Source of the DNA: CAZAKZ01 sp964485695
GTDB taxonomy: Bacteria; Planctomycetota; JAFGQW01
Direction: 5' to 3'
NCBI GenBank assembly: GCA_964485695.1
Contig: CAZAKZ010000043.1
Span: 1-38,137 of the forward strand
Length of the DNA: 38,137 bases
Of the stretch, positions 23,728-32,243 are shown one piece after another. A program made the position numbers and the translations under genes. The notes under the pieces were generated by a model. It had not been told where the DNA came from and ran no database searches. It saw only the letters and a list, made by a program, of their open reading frames with translations. Each line of letters opens with the position of its first letter. Position 1 is the first letter of the stretch.

Positions 23728-25031
23728 GACGACCTCCCGCCTGCCGGCATCACACAGCGGTAGACATCGAGGATGCGCTCCGCCATGGCTTCGGGGTTGA
23801 ATTTATCCAGGACCGATTGTCGTCCCTTGCGGCCCAGCCCCACCAGGTGCTCCCGGTCCGAGAGAAGGTCTCCGAGGACCCGCGCCAGGGTCTTTGAATC
23901 GTTCGGCTCGTAGAGCACACCACCGCCGGTCGCTTCCACCAGTTCGGGGAACGAGCCCACTCGCGGCACGGCCACCGGCACGCCCGAAGCCATGGACTCC
24001 AGGACATACGTCCCGAAGGCCACGCCTCCCGGAGCCGGCACCGAAAGCACGGACAGCGATCGCAGGAATGCACTCCGGGCGCCCGGATCGAAGTCCTCGA
24101 AGATCTTCACGTCTCCGTCCACACCCCGAGCGGCCAGATCCCGGTTCAGCCTGGCAAGGAAGGGCCTGTCGTCGGCTGTGGCTCCCCCCGAGACATGAAG
24201 GCGCGCCTTCATGAACGGTTCCTTCTCTTTCAGCAGCAGGAATGCCTCCACCAGGGTTCCCAGGCCGAGGTCTTCCGACATCCTGGCCAGGTACCCGATG
24301 ACGGGTGGGGCATGCGGGAGGTCGGAGGGTGCGGACTTTCCGGGTTCCACGCCGATGTGTACCACGTGGAGGCGGCCGGCATCGATGTTCATTTTCTCCT
24401 GCATGACCTCGCTGAAATAGCGGCTTACGGCGACGAATGCGTCCACGCACCGGGCGCTGTCCGACAGGAGGTCCCAGCAGCGCTCCAGGTGGGGCCGGGG
24501 CATGGCATCGATCCAGGTGTCCTCGTCCTGGAGGGAACACACGATGGGCACGCCCAGGCGCTTCTTGATCTCCGAGCCGATTCCGAGCAGGAGGGGATTC
24601 GACAGGTGCACCACGTCGGGCCTGCTCCTGCCTTCCAGCCACTCAAGGAGCCTCTCGAGCTCCTTGGCCTGGTTTCCGCCCGAGCCCTTCAGCATCGAAA
24701 GAGTCATTTCACCCAGGCTGGACGGCCGCACCGATCCAGCCCTTTTCGCCGCCATACCGAGGAGCAGCTTCGAGTCGAATACCCGGTCGAACCATCGCGG
24801 TGTCTTTCTGAAGAAAGCAAATTTCTGCTGGAGATAGGCGTTGATGCCTCCAAAAAAGACGGGGGCATCGGGCACCTCGTCCAGCTTGTCGATCTTCTGC
24901 GGCAGGTAGACCGGCACCACGACCACATCGTGTCCGGCTTTCAGGAGAGCCCGGACGAGACCGTTGTCCCGAACGCAGTTCTCGCAGTAGAAATTGTCTC
25001 CCGACCCGGGGATCACCTGGACGATCTTCAT
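23724..25031 (-). CDS. Glycosyltransferase family 4-like protein
   Basis: This 435-aa GT-B fold enzyme has the N-terminal acceptor domain start MKIVQVIPGSGDNFYCENC with GLVRALLKAGHDVVVVPVYLP. The C-terminal nucleotide-sugar domain has VIGYLARMSEDLGLGTLVEAF, GTYVLESMASGVPVAVPRVG (the donor-binding Glu region) and SFPELVEATGGGVLYEPND. It would transfer a sugar from an activated donor to an unknown acceptor, probably a lipid or envelope glycan. The ATG at 25031 has GAGGTG 5 bases upstream; an in-frame start 36 bases earlier is less supported. It is first in the four-gene unit GT, propeller, ABC ATPase, permease. Confidence 0.9.
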   Translation of the reverse strand: MKIVQVIPGSGDNFYCENCVRDNGLVRALLKAGHDVVVVPVYLPQKIDKLDEVPDAPVFFGGINAYLQQKFAFFRKTPRWFDRVFDSKLLLGMAAKRAGSVRPSSLGEMTLSMLKGSGGNQAKELERLLEWLEGRSRPDVVHLSNPLLLGIGSEIKKRLGVPIVCSLQDEDTWIDAMPRPHLERCWDLLSDSARCVDAFVAVSRYFSEVMQEKMNIDAGRLHVVHIGVEPGKSAPSDLPHAPPVIGYLARMSEDLGLGTLVEAFLLLKEKEPFMKARLHVSGGATADDRPFLARLNRDLAARGVDGDVKIFEDFDPGARSAFLRSLSVLSVPAPGGVAFGTYVLESMASGVPVAVPRVGSFPELVEATGGGVLYEPNDSKTLARVLGDLLSDREHLVGLGRKGRQSVLDKFNPEAMAERILDVYRCVMPAGGRSS

Positions 25032-25225
25032 CCCGTCACCTCGGAAGCGCTTCCCGATGAACTGCAAAATGCCGATCCGTCCTGGTCGGACAATGGACGG
25101 CTGCTGCCAACCAAAAAAACACCCATGTATTCGAAATGTTACGTGATTACTACACGTCCTCCGGGCGTGGACCCAAAGAGGTTCTACCGATCCAGCGTCA
25201 AGCTCCTGCCCGATTTCATCGGGGT

Positions 25226-25251
25226 TGAATGAGCCGAAATGAGCTCATTCA
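25226..25251. repeat. Perfect 9-bp stem hairpin
   Basis: TGAATGAGC (25226-25234) is the exact reverse complement of GCTCATTCA (25243-25251), with an 8-base loop. No T-run follows on either strand. In a divergent promoter region this may be a regulator-binding palindrome or an mRNA leader structure. Confidence 0.45.
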
Positions 25252-25351
25252 CCCGCCATGAAGCACTTAATACGGCCTGAACGAGCCCGTTTCGACTCAT
25301 CCAGTGCCAATGAAATCCGGCGAGCATTTCTGTGCCAGGTGGGCACCGTGC

Positions 25352-25407
25352 GCCCCCTTCGAGGGGCTTCCTAAAACCACTCGCTATGCGAGTGATCGAT
25401 TATTATA
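25352..25407. repeat. Intergenic hairpin repeat, copy B
   Basis: GGGCTTCCTAAAACCACTCG and the following TATGCGAGTGATCGATTATTAT align with copy A at 11828-11868. CACTCGC-TAT-GCGAGTG (25378-25394) is a perfect 7-bp stem; in copy A the same stem survives through G-U pairs. A GC-rich stem with loop CTTCGA precedes it. Confidence 0.5.
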
Positions 25408-25616
25408 GCTCAAACATACCGGGTTATCAGCAGCGCACTGCGAACCCGGGGCGGCGTGAACTGGACTCCAGCGCGTGGCGGGAGGGACGTGGAAAATACT
25501 TGAACGCGCAGGAGCATCGTGGCCTAATGCTGCACAAAACAACGCCCATTTCCGCCGGCCGGGAAGTCGACGCCCGCGCTGGACGGCCCGAATCAAGGAG
25601 AATGGAGGTGTCCTCG

Positions 25617-26972
25617 ATGCGCAATGCGGTCCTTATCGTACTTTTGCTGTCACTGGCGTTCCCGGCGGTCGCCCAGAACCTGGCCAAGGAACGATTCGAC
25701 AACTGGCACCAGTGGAGGGGACCGAACGCCGCCGGCACGGCGCCCCGGGGCGATCCTCCGACGGAGTGGAGCGAAACCAAGAACATCCAGTGGAAGGCGG
25801 AAATCCCCGGAGAAGGTTTCTCCACTCCCATCGTGTGGAAGGACCAGATCTTCGTCCTGACGGCCGTCAAGACGGACAAGACGGTGAAGCTGAAGAAGCG
25901 GCCGCCGGAACCCGATCCCGGGCGTGGCAGGCGACGCCGTCGTCGCTCGCCCCCTCCAACCAACTTCTACAAGTTCATGGTCCTCAGCCTGGATCGGAAA
26001 ACGGGTCAGGTTCTCTGGCAACGCACCGCCAACCAGGAATTGCCCCACGAAGGCCGTCACTCCACGGCCTCGTTTGCATCGCTCTCTCCGACGACGGACG
26101 GCAAGTATCTCTACGCCTCGTTCGGTTCCCGGGGAGTCTACTGCTACGACCTGAAGGGGAAGCTCCGGTGGAAGCGCGATCTGGGCGACATGAGGATCCG
26201 GAACAGATTCGGAGAAGGGGCATCTCCCGTGATTCACGGCAATTCCCTGATCCATAGATGGGACCACGAGGGCGACTCCTTCATCGTCAACCTGAACGCG
26301 AAAACGGGAAAGGACAGATGGCGTGTCGAGCGAGACGAGGTCACCACGTGGGACACGCCGCTGGTTGTGAAGCACGGTAACGTCACGCAGGTCGTGGCCA
26401 ACGGCAGGAAACGCGTCCGGAGCTACAACCTGGCCACGGGAAAGATCCTCTGGGAGTGCGGCGGGCAGGTGAGCAATCCGATCGCTTCGCCGGTGGCGCT
26501 GGACGGGGTGGTCTACTGCATGTCGGGCCACCGCGGCTACGCGATCTACGCCATCCCTCTGAGCGCCAGAGGGGACATCACCAACACCGACAAGGTGGTC
26601 TGGAAGCGAGATGACGCGGCGCCTTACGTTGCATCTCCGCTGCTGTACGGTGGCTTGCTCTACTTCACGAAATCGCGAAACAGCATTCTGTCGTGCGTGG
26701 ATGCAAAGACCGGCGAGGAACACTATACCGAGCAGCGGCTTCCCGGAACCAGGATGCTCTACGCCTCGCTGGTGGGAGCGGCGGGTAAGGTTTACGTCGT
26801 CGGCCGAAATGGAACGACCCTCGTTCTCAAGCACGGAAAGACCTTCGAGGTTCTCGCCACGAACAAGCTGGATGAAGGCATCGACGCCTCTCCGGCCATC
26901 GTGGGCAAGCAACTGTTCCTGAGGGGGAGCAAACACCTCTACTGCATTTCAGAAAAGCAGAGGGGCCTGTAG
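25617..26972 (+). CDS. Exported PQQ-binding-like beta-propeller protein
   Basis: This 451-aa protein has a signal peptide (LLLSLAFPAVAQ) followed by WHQWRGPNAAGTAPRG and propeller blades (VLSLDRKTGQVLWQR, VYCYDLKGKLRWKRD, SYNLATGKILWECGG). A basic and Pro-rich insert (PDPGRGRRRRRRSPPP) interrupts one blade and looks like a surface loop. The C-terminus, FEVLATNKLDEGIDASPAIV, is the paralogue signature seen at 2715 and 27002. The ATG at 25617 is chosen because GGAGGTG lies 6 bases upstream; an ATG at 25602 has its Shine-Dalgarno too close. It forms an operon with the next gene, 29 bases downstream. It is probably a periplasmic scaffold or sensor; enzyme activity is not supported. Confidence 0.87.
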   Translation: MRNAVLIVLLLSLAFPAVAQNLAKERFDNWHQWRGPNAAGTAPRGDPPTEWSETKNIQWKAEIPGEGFSTPIVWKDQIFVLTAVKTDKTVKLKKRPPEPDPGRGRRRRRRSPPPTNFYKFMVLSLDRKTGQVLWQRTANQELPHEGRHSTASFASLSPTTDGKYLYASFGSRGVYCYDLKGKLRWKRDLGDMRIRNRFGEGASPVIHGNSLIHRWDHEGDSFIVNLNAKTGKDRWRVERDEVTTWDTPLVVKHGNVTQVVANGRKRVRSYNLATGKILWECGGQVSNPIASPVALDGVVYCMSGHRGYAIYAIPLSARGDITNTDKVVWKRDDAAPYVASPLLYGGLLYFTKSRNSILSCVDAKTGEEHYTEQRLPGTRMLYASLVGAAGKVYVVGRNGTTLVLKHGKTFEVLATNKLDEGIDASPAIVGKQLFLRGSKHLYCISEKQRGL

Positions 26973-27001
26973 TCCTCTCGGGCGCTGAAAGGACCCGATA
27001 C

Positions 27002-28291
27002 ATGAACCACTCATCCCTCCGTCACCGCGGCGCCGGCCTGTTATTCGTCCTGATTCTCTCCGTCTTCCTCGCTCGAGGCCTGGAGGCCACACTGCCCGGG
27101 GAGGGTGACTGGCCCTGTTTTCGCGGGCCGTCCGGCCACGGGATCAGCAGCGACGCCCGGATTCCCACCGAGTGGAGCGACTCGAATAACCTCAAGTGGA
27201 AGCTGGAAATGCCCGGGAAGGGCTATTCCAGTCCCATCGTGGTGGGGGGCCACGTGCTCGTCACGTGCTATTCCGACGCCGAAGGGGATCTGGAAAAACT
27301 GAAGCGCCACCTCGTCTGCGTTGACCGCAAAACGGGCAAGGCCGTCTGGTCCAAGGTCATCCCCTCCGCTGCGCCCGAGCTTCAGGCACCGAGTTTCGGG
27401 GCCAATCACGGCTTTGCATCTCACACGCCGGTCAGCGACGGTGAGCGTGTCTATGTCCTGTTCGGCAACACGGGCGTGATGGCCTTCGACATGAAGGGAA
27501 AACAGCTGTGGCAGAAGAGCGTCGGCAAGGAGAACGCCGCCATGTTCGGTTCCGCCGCCAGCCCGATTCTGTACAAGGACCTTCTCATCGTCACCGCCGC
27601 CTCCGAGAGCAAAATCCTGTGCGCTCTGGACAAGAAGTCGGGCAAGGAGGTCTGGAAGACGAAGAAAGCCTCGCTGCTGTCGAGTAGCTACTGCACACCG
27701 GTGGTCTTCAAGAACGAAAAGGGCGAGGACGAGCTCGTGATCTCCGTTCGCGAGGAGGTCTGGAGCCTGAATCCCGGCACTGGCAAGCTCAACTGGTACG
27801 CCGAGACCCTGGTGGACACCGCTGCCTGCCCCAGCCTGGTCGGCCGGGACAACGTCGTCTACGTCATCGGAGGGCGGAGAGGAGCCAGAGCGGCCATCCG
27901 CCTCGGCGGCAAGGATGACGTGACGAAAACGAACGTCCTGTGGTCCATGACCGGCGGCGCGTACGTCCCCTCTCCGGTGCTGCACAAGGGCCACCTCTAC
28001 TGGGTCAACGATCGAGGCCTCGTCTTCTGCATCGATCTGAAGACCGGCAAGGAGGTCGCGAGGAAGCGGATCCGCGGCCGGTTCTATGCCTCCCTGGTCC
28101 TGGTCCGTGACAAGCTCTACGCAGTGAGTCGTTTCGAGGGGACCTTCGTGCTGAAGGCCACGCCGGAACTCGAGGTGATCGCCCACAACACGCTGTCCGA
28201 CAAGAGCGACTTCAGCGGCAGCCCCGCAGTCAGCCGCGGGCAGCTCATTTTCCGGTCGGACAAATTCCTCTACTGCGTCGAGGCGGAGTGA
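27002..28291 (+). CDS. Exported PQQ-binding-like beta-propeller protein
   Basis: This 429-aa propeller protein has a signal peptide ending near ARGLEA. WPCFRGPSGHGISSDARIPT, LVCVDRKTGKAVWSK, MAFDMKGKQLWQKS and LCALDKKSGKEVWKT mark the blades. It is a paralogue of the upstream gene and of the gene at 2715. AAAGGA lies 8 bases before the ATG. It is the last gene of the plus-strand operon and is followed by a strong terminator. The function is unknown beyond the fold. Confidence 0.89.
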   Translation: MNHSSLRHRGAGLLFVLILSVFLARGLEATLPGEGDWPCFRGPSGHGISSDARIPTEWSDSNNLKWKLEMPGKGYSSPIVVGGHVLVTCYSDAEGDLEKLKRHLVCVDRKTGKAVWSKVIPSAAPELQAPSFGANHGFASHTPVSDGERVYVLFGNTGVMAFDMKGKQLWQKSVGKENAAMFGSAASPILYKDLLIVTAASESKILCALDKKSGKEVWKTKKASLLSSSYCTPVVFKNEKGEDELVISVREEVWSLNPGTGKLNWYAETLVDTAACPSLVGRDNVVYVIGGRRGARAAIRLGGKDDVTKTNVLWSMTGGAYVPSPVLHKGHLYWVNDRGLVFCIDLKTGKEVARKRIRGRFYASLVLVRDKLYAVSRFEGTFVLKATPELEVIAHNTLSDKSDFSGSPAVSRGQLIFRSDKFLYCVEAE

Positions 28292-28310
28292 CCTCGAGAC
28301 GCGGTGAAAA

Positions 28311-28345
28311 AAAACGGCTCGACCCATCCGGATCGAGCCGTTTTT
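28311..28345. terminator. Bidirectional Rho-independent terminator
   Basis: AAAACGGCTCGA (28311-28322) pairs with TCGAGCCGTTTT (28333-28344) in a perfect 12-bp stem with a 10-base loop. Five T follow on the plus strand and eight T follow on the minus strand. It ends the propeller operon and the convergent gene at 28370. Confidence 0.92.
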
Positions 28346-28369
28346 GATCTGCGTTGGTTACAGTAGAAA

Positions 28370-29215
28370 TTAGAGAGTGATCTGGGTGCCTGCGGAGTTC
28401 GTGCAGCAGGTGATGCCGCCCTTGTTGAAGACGACCGCTGCGTGGTAGACGCAGATGCCGATGAGCTGCTGGAAATTCGGAACCGCCAGCTTGCCGCCGA
28501 AGCTGCCGTTGGGTCCGACCACGCCCGAGTAGCCGTTGAAGACGGGCGGTCCCACGAAGAGGGAAGCCCAGAAGAGGCTGTCGGGGGTCAGGCAAATGCT
28601 GCACCTGCCCAGGTCGATCTTCGTCGTGTCGCTGAAGGAAGAGGCGATCTGATAGAAGTCGCCCACGGGGGCGGTGAAGACCTGCGTGCCGAGGGTGCTG
28701 CCGATGCTGACCGTGTCGGGAGCATTGAGCACGCACTGGCGGTCGATGGTGAGGCAAACCTTGAGGCCAGCCTCGATGGTGCCGCCGTCGGTGGAGCCGG
28801 TGGGCGCCTGGCAGGGATTGGTCGATCCGAAGTTCCAGAGGCGCGGAAGCACCGAGTCGCGGCGGCAGGCGGGACCGGCGGTCCGGCCGTCGAAGCAGAT
28901 CTCGATGAGGAGATTCCGACTTCCGTCGTAGCCGAAGGCGCAGTCGAGGCCGACCGGGCTCCAGGTGTTGGCGGTCGCCGTCCAGTTGCCCGTACCGTCG
29001 AACACGGTGGTCGGGCAGGGGCACATGTTCTTGTCAAACGGACATTTCCGATCCGCTGGGACTGTATTCCATCGGATCGTGTTGATTGAAGAGAGCCTCA
29101 CGGTGGTTGATGACGGTTCCAGATGGATATGAGCCTTGGTGGGTAGAATAGGGAACCACCTATCAACCTCGACGAGGACATTCACACACAAGCCAAGTTC
29201 CCAAATCAGGAACAC
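28370..29215 (-). CDS. Cys-rich secreted-type protein, probably 5'-truncated
   Basis: The open frame codes for up to 281 aa, but the first 45 residues or so lack a signal peptide and the GTG start has no good ribosome binding site. From about residue 50 the sequence looks like a real secreted domain with many cysteines (C58, C65, C67, C92, C107, C117 and more), including GNWTATANTWSPVG and GYDGSRNLLIEICFDG. Residues 188-281 carry the C-terminal module shared with the proteins at 11912 and 29338 (YQIASSFS, LTPDSLFW, FNGYSGVVGPNG). I take it as a secreted protein whose 5' end was lost or frameshifted. If so it is a pseudogene unless an upstream frame supplies the signal. Confidence 0.6.
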   Translation of the reverse strand: MFLIWELGLCVNVLVEVDRWFPILPTKAHIHLEPSSTTVRLSSINTIRWNTVPADRKCPFDKNMCPCPTTVFDGTGNWTATANTWSPVGLDCAFGYDGSRNLLIEICFDGRTAGPACRRDSVLPRLWNFGSTNPCQAPTGSTDGGTIEAGLKVCLTIDRQCVLNAPDTVSIGSTLGTQVFTAPVGDFYQIASSFSDTTKIDLGRCSICLTPDSLFWASLFVGPPVFNGYSGVVGPNGSFGGKLAVPNFQQLIGICVYHAAVVFNKGGITCCTNSAGTQITL

Positions 29216-29297
29216 GGGTGATACGTGGCCCTGGACGATACCCGCGATTCTAAATTCTATTTATTCCAGGTAATTTAGCGGAACAGGTGGTCTTGAA

Positions 29298-29312
29298 ACG
29301 ACCAGCGGTCGT
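29298..29312 (-). terminator. Weak hairpin after the YVTN-like propeller gene
   Basis: ACGACC and GGTCGT form a 6-bp stem with a 3-base loop, followed on the minus strand by TTTC. It lies 26 bases after the stop at 29338. It could be a weak terminator. Confidence 0.3.
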
Positions 29313-29337
29313 GCCGTCGAAGATGATCCTTGAAGGA

Positions 29338-30738
29338 TTACTGGATCACGATGTGTTCGGCGTTGGTGACGACGCGGATCCCCATGGGCGCATGCGGATC
29401 GACAATGACGCCGGCCACGTAGAGCGACAATCCCTGCAAGCCGGGCAAGGCCGGTATGTGCAGGGTGGCGACGGCCCGGCCGTTCGAGTTCAAGACGCCG
29501 GAGAAGTCCTGGAAGACGGAGGGCGTGGTCAGACTCGTGAAGAATAGCGTGTCGGGTGCAAGGGGGACAGTCCTGGACCCGACCGGGATGCCCGGCTTGG
29601 TGCCGAAGGAGGCTCCCATAATATAGGACTTGCCGGCGTCCACCGGTGAAGTGAGAAAGACGGGATACGAGGACCCTGGCGCCGGAATCCCGTGGGCGTG
29701 GACCTCTCCGAATGCGACGATATTCTCGGGACCGTTCCCCCACACGGTGAGGGTTCTTCCGGTCCTGACCGGTTTGGACGGATTGCTCACGTTCACTTCC
29801 ACGAGACGGGTGTCGCCCCGGGCGGCGGCCCAGGCGCGCTTGCCGTCGGGCATGACCGTGAGGCCGCGTTGAGTCTTGCCCATCGAATCCACGGTCCCCA
29901 GCTGGACGGGCGGGAGTGCATGGGCGTCGATGACGTGGAGAATCCGGGAGCCCGAATTGGCCACGACACCGAACAGGTTCCCGGGATCGAAGCCGGGCGT
30001 GGCCCCCGCACTGTTCCCCCCGATGACCACGTCCCCGGTTTTGGTCGGTGGCAGGGACTCGAGGCTCCACACACCCGCCTTGGACGGATTGTGCTTCGAG
30101 ACGACGATGAGACGGCGCCCGTCGTTGGAGAGGCGGAGGAAGAAGGCGTCGGCGTTGGTCTTGAGGTAATTGGTGACCACGGGGGGAGACTGGGTCAGGT
30201 CCACCACGATGAGCTGACGGCCGTCGACGGTCAGGGCCGTCTTGCCGTCCGGGGTGATGGCGACGTTGTAGGCGGCCTGGGCTTTGGGGATGAGAACGGG
30301 CTTTCCGAGCTCGGAGGGAGGGGAGGTGGTCATGTCGAGGAGCAACAGTTCCGCCTGGTATTGCTGGTTCACACGCGTCACAACGGCGGTCTTACCGTCC
30401 GGCGCCACGGCCAGGCCGAAGGGCTGGGTTTTCACGGACAGGGATGTCAAGACCGGCATCCCCGAGGCCGTCAGGTCCAGGACGGCCACGCTGCCGTTGG
30501 ACAGGGGGCCGGCAAAGAAACCCTGGGATGCCACGAGGCCGAAGCGCCGGTCTGGGGTCACGGCCACGGTCATGGGCTGTTGACCGACCGGGGTGGTGGC
30601 CAGGGTTCTCAGGTTGATGGGATCGACGAGTTCGGCTGTGTGCCCCAGGAGGTTGGCCACCAGAATCCGCTCTTCGGCGGGGGCGACCTGCGTGGGGATG
30701 ACACCGGCAAGGATGAGGACGATGAATACACGGGCCAT
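29338..30738 (-). CDS. Exported YVTN-type beta-propeller with shared C-terminal module
   Basis: This 466-aa protein has a signal peptide (start MARVFIVLILAGVIPTQ). Residues 25-345 contain YVTN/surface-layer-type propeller repeats: RILVANLLGHTAELVD, PMTVAVTPDRRFGLVAS, FGLAVAPDGKTAVVT and YNVAITPDGKTALT. A Pro/Ser-containing link leads to residues 372-466, the module shared with the proteins at 11912 and 28370 (YIMGASFG, LAPDTLFF, FQDFSGVLNSNG). The ATG at 30738 has AAGGAG upstream; the start 48 bases earlier is weaker. Such propellers often bind other surface proteins or ligands. No enzyme activity is implied. Confidence 0.82.
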   Translation of the reverse strand: MARVFIVLILAGVIPTQVAPAEERILVANLLGHTAELVDPINLRTLATTPVGQQPMTVAVTPDRRFGLVASQGFFAGPLSNGSVAVLDLTASGMPVLTSLSVKTQPFGLAVAPDGKTAVVTRVNQQYQAELLLLDMTTSPPSELGKPVLIPKAQAAYNVAITPDGKTALTVDGRQLIVVDLTQSPPVVTNYLKTNADAFFLRLSNDGRRLIVVSKHNPSKAGVWSLESLPPTKTGDVVIGGNSAGATPGFDPGNLFGVVANSGSRILHVIDAHALPPVQLGTVDSMGKTQRGLTVMPDGKRAWAAARGDTRLVEVNVSNPSKPVRTGRTLTVWGNGPENIVAFGEVHAHGIPAPGSSYPVFLTSPVDAGKSYIMGASFGTKPGIPVGSRTVPLAPDTLFFTSLTTPSVFQDFSGVLNSNGRAVATLHIPALPGLQGLSLYVAGVIVDPHAPMGIRVVTNAEHIVIQ

Positions 30739-30893
30739 ATCTCTCTCCTTTCCCGGGAAGTGGTATCGAAAAGCCCTGATGTGCAAGCCCGATACTACCG
30801 GGCGGGATTTACCGGGCTCATGGTATCACGAATCCGGCCTGGCTGAAAGGCAAGTCGTGCCCTAATAATGGGTCGTTCTTGTCGGAGCAGGAA

Positions 30894-32099
30894 CTACCTG
30901 GGCGCGATACGATCGATCGGGGCGCCGCGCCGCTCGGCCGCACAGCGGAAATGCACGCCGTCGGGCTGTTGGGATACCTGCAGTGGGCCGTCGCCGGTCG
31001 GGTCCTGCAGCTGCAACTCGAGGCCGAGCCGGTGGGCGACATCCAGGCGCAGGAGGCGAAGGAGTGCTGTTGTTTCGCGGCGTGTGCGCTGAATCGAGGC
31101 CAGGTTCGGAAGGAGGGCCTTCAGGTTGCAGTCCTCTGTAGCGCGTTGCTGTGCCTCGTCGAGCGCCGGCTCCGCTTTCGACCAGGGGAGGGCCGCCAGG
31201 CGAGCGCATTCATCGTAGTAATCAGCCAGGGCCTTCGCCATCCTGGAAACCATCCACCGTTCGGAGAATCCGTAGCGCCAGGTGCTCGTCCAGTCGAACC
31301 CACAGTCGGTAATTTCCTCGGATGGTGCATCGGTCTGGTAGGTGCGCACCAGCAGTGCCGCTTCCACGCGCGGGGCTGCGGGTATCAACGGCAGGTTCTG
31401 GTCCAGCGATTCGAGACCCTGATGCAACACGGCCAGTGCGGTCCGCGACAACCGGCCGAGGAGCTCGCGGTCGGCGGTCTCGTCCAGCGAGACGGTCAGC
31501 ATAGCGCAGCCGATCATCTGAGTGATCAGCAGGGGAGATGCCATCAGGTCGCGGCCGCACTGGGCCGCATCCAGCATCACCCGCACCGCCTCCTCATCCT
31601 CGTTCCGGTCGACGAGCTGGCGGACCCGGGCCTGAGCGATGTTGATCAGGTTTCGGTAGACCAGCAAATTCGGGATACACGATGAGAAGCCTCGCGACCA
31701 GTCGAAAGAATCTCGGGCGTCATCGGCATGGGCGCCCTTCCGCAAGGCTTCGAGGGCGGGCGCGAAGGAGGCCAGTGCGTCGTTCCGCTCGTTGGGATCG
31801 GCGCCCCGTTTGCACAGTTCACGCGTCACGCGGTCGGCCAGCTCGGACCTGTCCTTTATGCCGGATGCGGCCTGTTCGTAGGCCTTGAACGCTGACCCGG
31901 GCACGGTATTCCCCCAGGCAGCAGGACGGCGAAAGTCCAGCTGCATCCATTGCCGATGTTCGGCATCGGCCCAGGCCACGGTCTGTTTCCAGGCCCGCGC
32001 GGCAGCGACGTGGATCAGCGCCGCTACAGCGACGACTGAAATCCCGCCACAGGCCAGAAACCGCCATCGGCGTGGTCGAGATTTTCCGGTACCGTGCAT
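30894..32099 (-). CDS. Single-pass membrane protein of unknown function
   Basis: This 401-aa protein has a short basic N-terminus, one membrane segment at about residues 15-34 (CGGISVVAVAALIHVAAA), and a long extracytoplasmic alpha-helical domain rich in Ala, Leu, Arg and Glu. I do not recognise the family. Several cysteines occur in the soluble part. The ATG at 32099 has GAAGGA 6 bases upstream. It lies downstream of the gene at 32331 after 231 bases that contain a large hairpin and a possible terminator, so it probably has its own promoter. Confidence 0.72.
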   Translation of the reverse strand: MHGTGKSRPRRWRFLACGGISVVAVAALIHVAAARAWKQTVAWADAEHRQWMQLDFRRPAAWGNTVPGSAFKAYEQAASGIKDRSELADRVTRELCKRGADPNERNDALASFAPALEALRKGAHADDARDSFDWSRGFSSCIPNLLVYRNLINIAQARVRQLVDRNEDEEAVRVMLDAAQCGRDLMASPLLITQMIGCAMLTVSLDETADRELLGRLSRTALAVLHQGLESLDQNLPLIPAAPRVEAALLVRTYQTDAPSEEITDCGFDWTSTWRYGFSERWMVSRMAKALADYYDECARLAALPWSKAEPALDEAQQRATEDCNLKALLPNLASIQRTRRETTALLRLLRLDVAHRLGLELQLQDPTGDGPLQVSQQPDGVHFRCAAERRGAPIDRIAPR

Positions 32100-32190
32100 G
32101 GCTAGTCCTTCGGAATTCGGCTCCCGGGCCTTGAGCGTGGTTGCACCGTGCGCAGGCAATCAATTCTTTGTATAAGTCCTGTGTACAACA

Positions 32191-32213
32191 GAAAAAAGGG
32201 CCGCGGAAGCCCG
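32191..32213 (-). terminator. Possible terminator after the Fn3-like gene
   Basis: On the minus strand a short GC stem (GCGG-GCTT-CCGC, or GGGC/GCCC) runs into CTTTTTT. It is about 120 bases past the stop at 32331 and just before the next gene on that strand. Confidence 0.4.
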
Positions 32214-32243
32214 CTGTGAACACACAGCTCGCAATGCAGGTAC

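Larger units (their letters stand above)
25032..25616. other. Long intergenic region between divergent operons
   Basis: These 585 bases separate the minus-strand GT operon from the plus-strand propeller operon, so both promoters should lie here, though I cannot place -35/-10 boxes with confidence. Visible structures are an ACGTG/CACGT inverted pair (25141-25157), a 9-bp stem hairpin (25226-25251) and repeat copy B (25352-25407). The open frame covering 25332-25616 is an upstream extension of the propeller gene without coding character. Confidence 0.6.

Noticed and set aside
25650..28327. Two minus-strand open frames of 428 codons opposite the propeller operon
   Set aside because: The plus-strand frames have signal peptides, ribosome binding sites and blade repeats. 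The minus-strand ones have none.
28245..29024. Second minus-strand frame overlapping the Cys-rich gene and the terminator
   Set aside because: Arg/Pro-rich shadow that runs through a strong terminator and into the convergent propeller gene. The module-bearing frame at 28370 is the better call.
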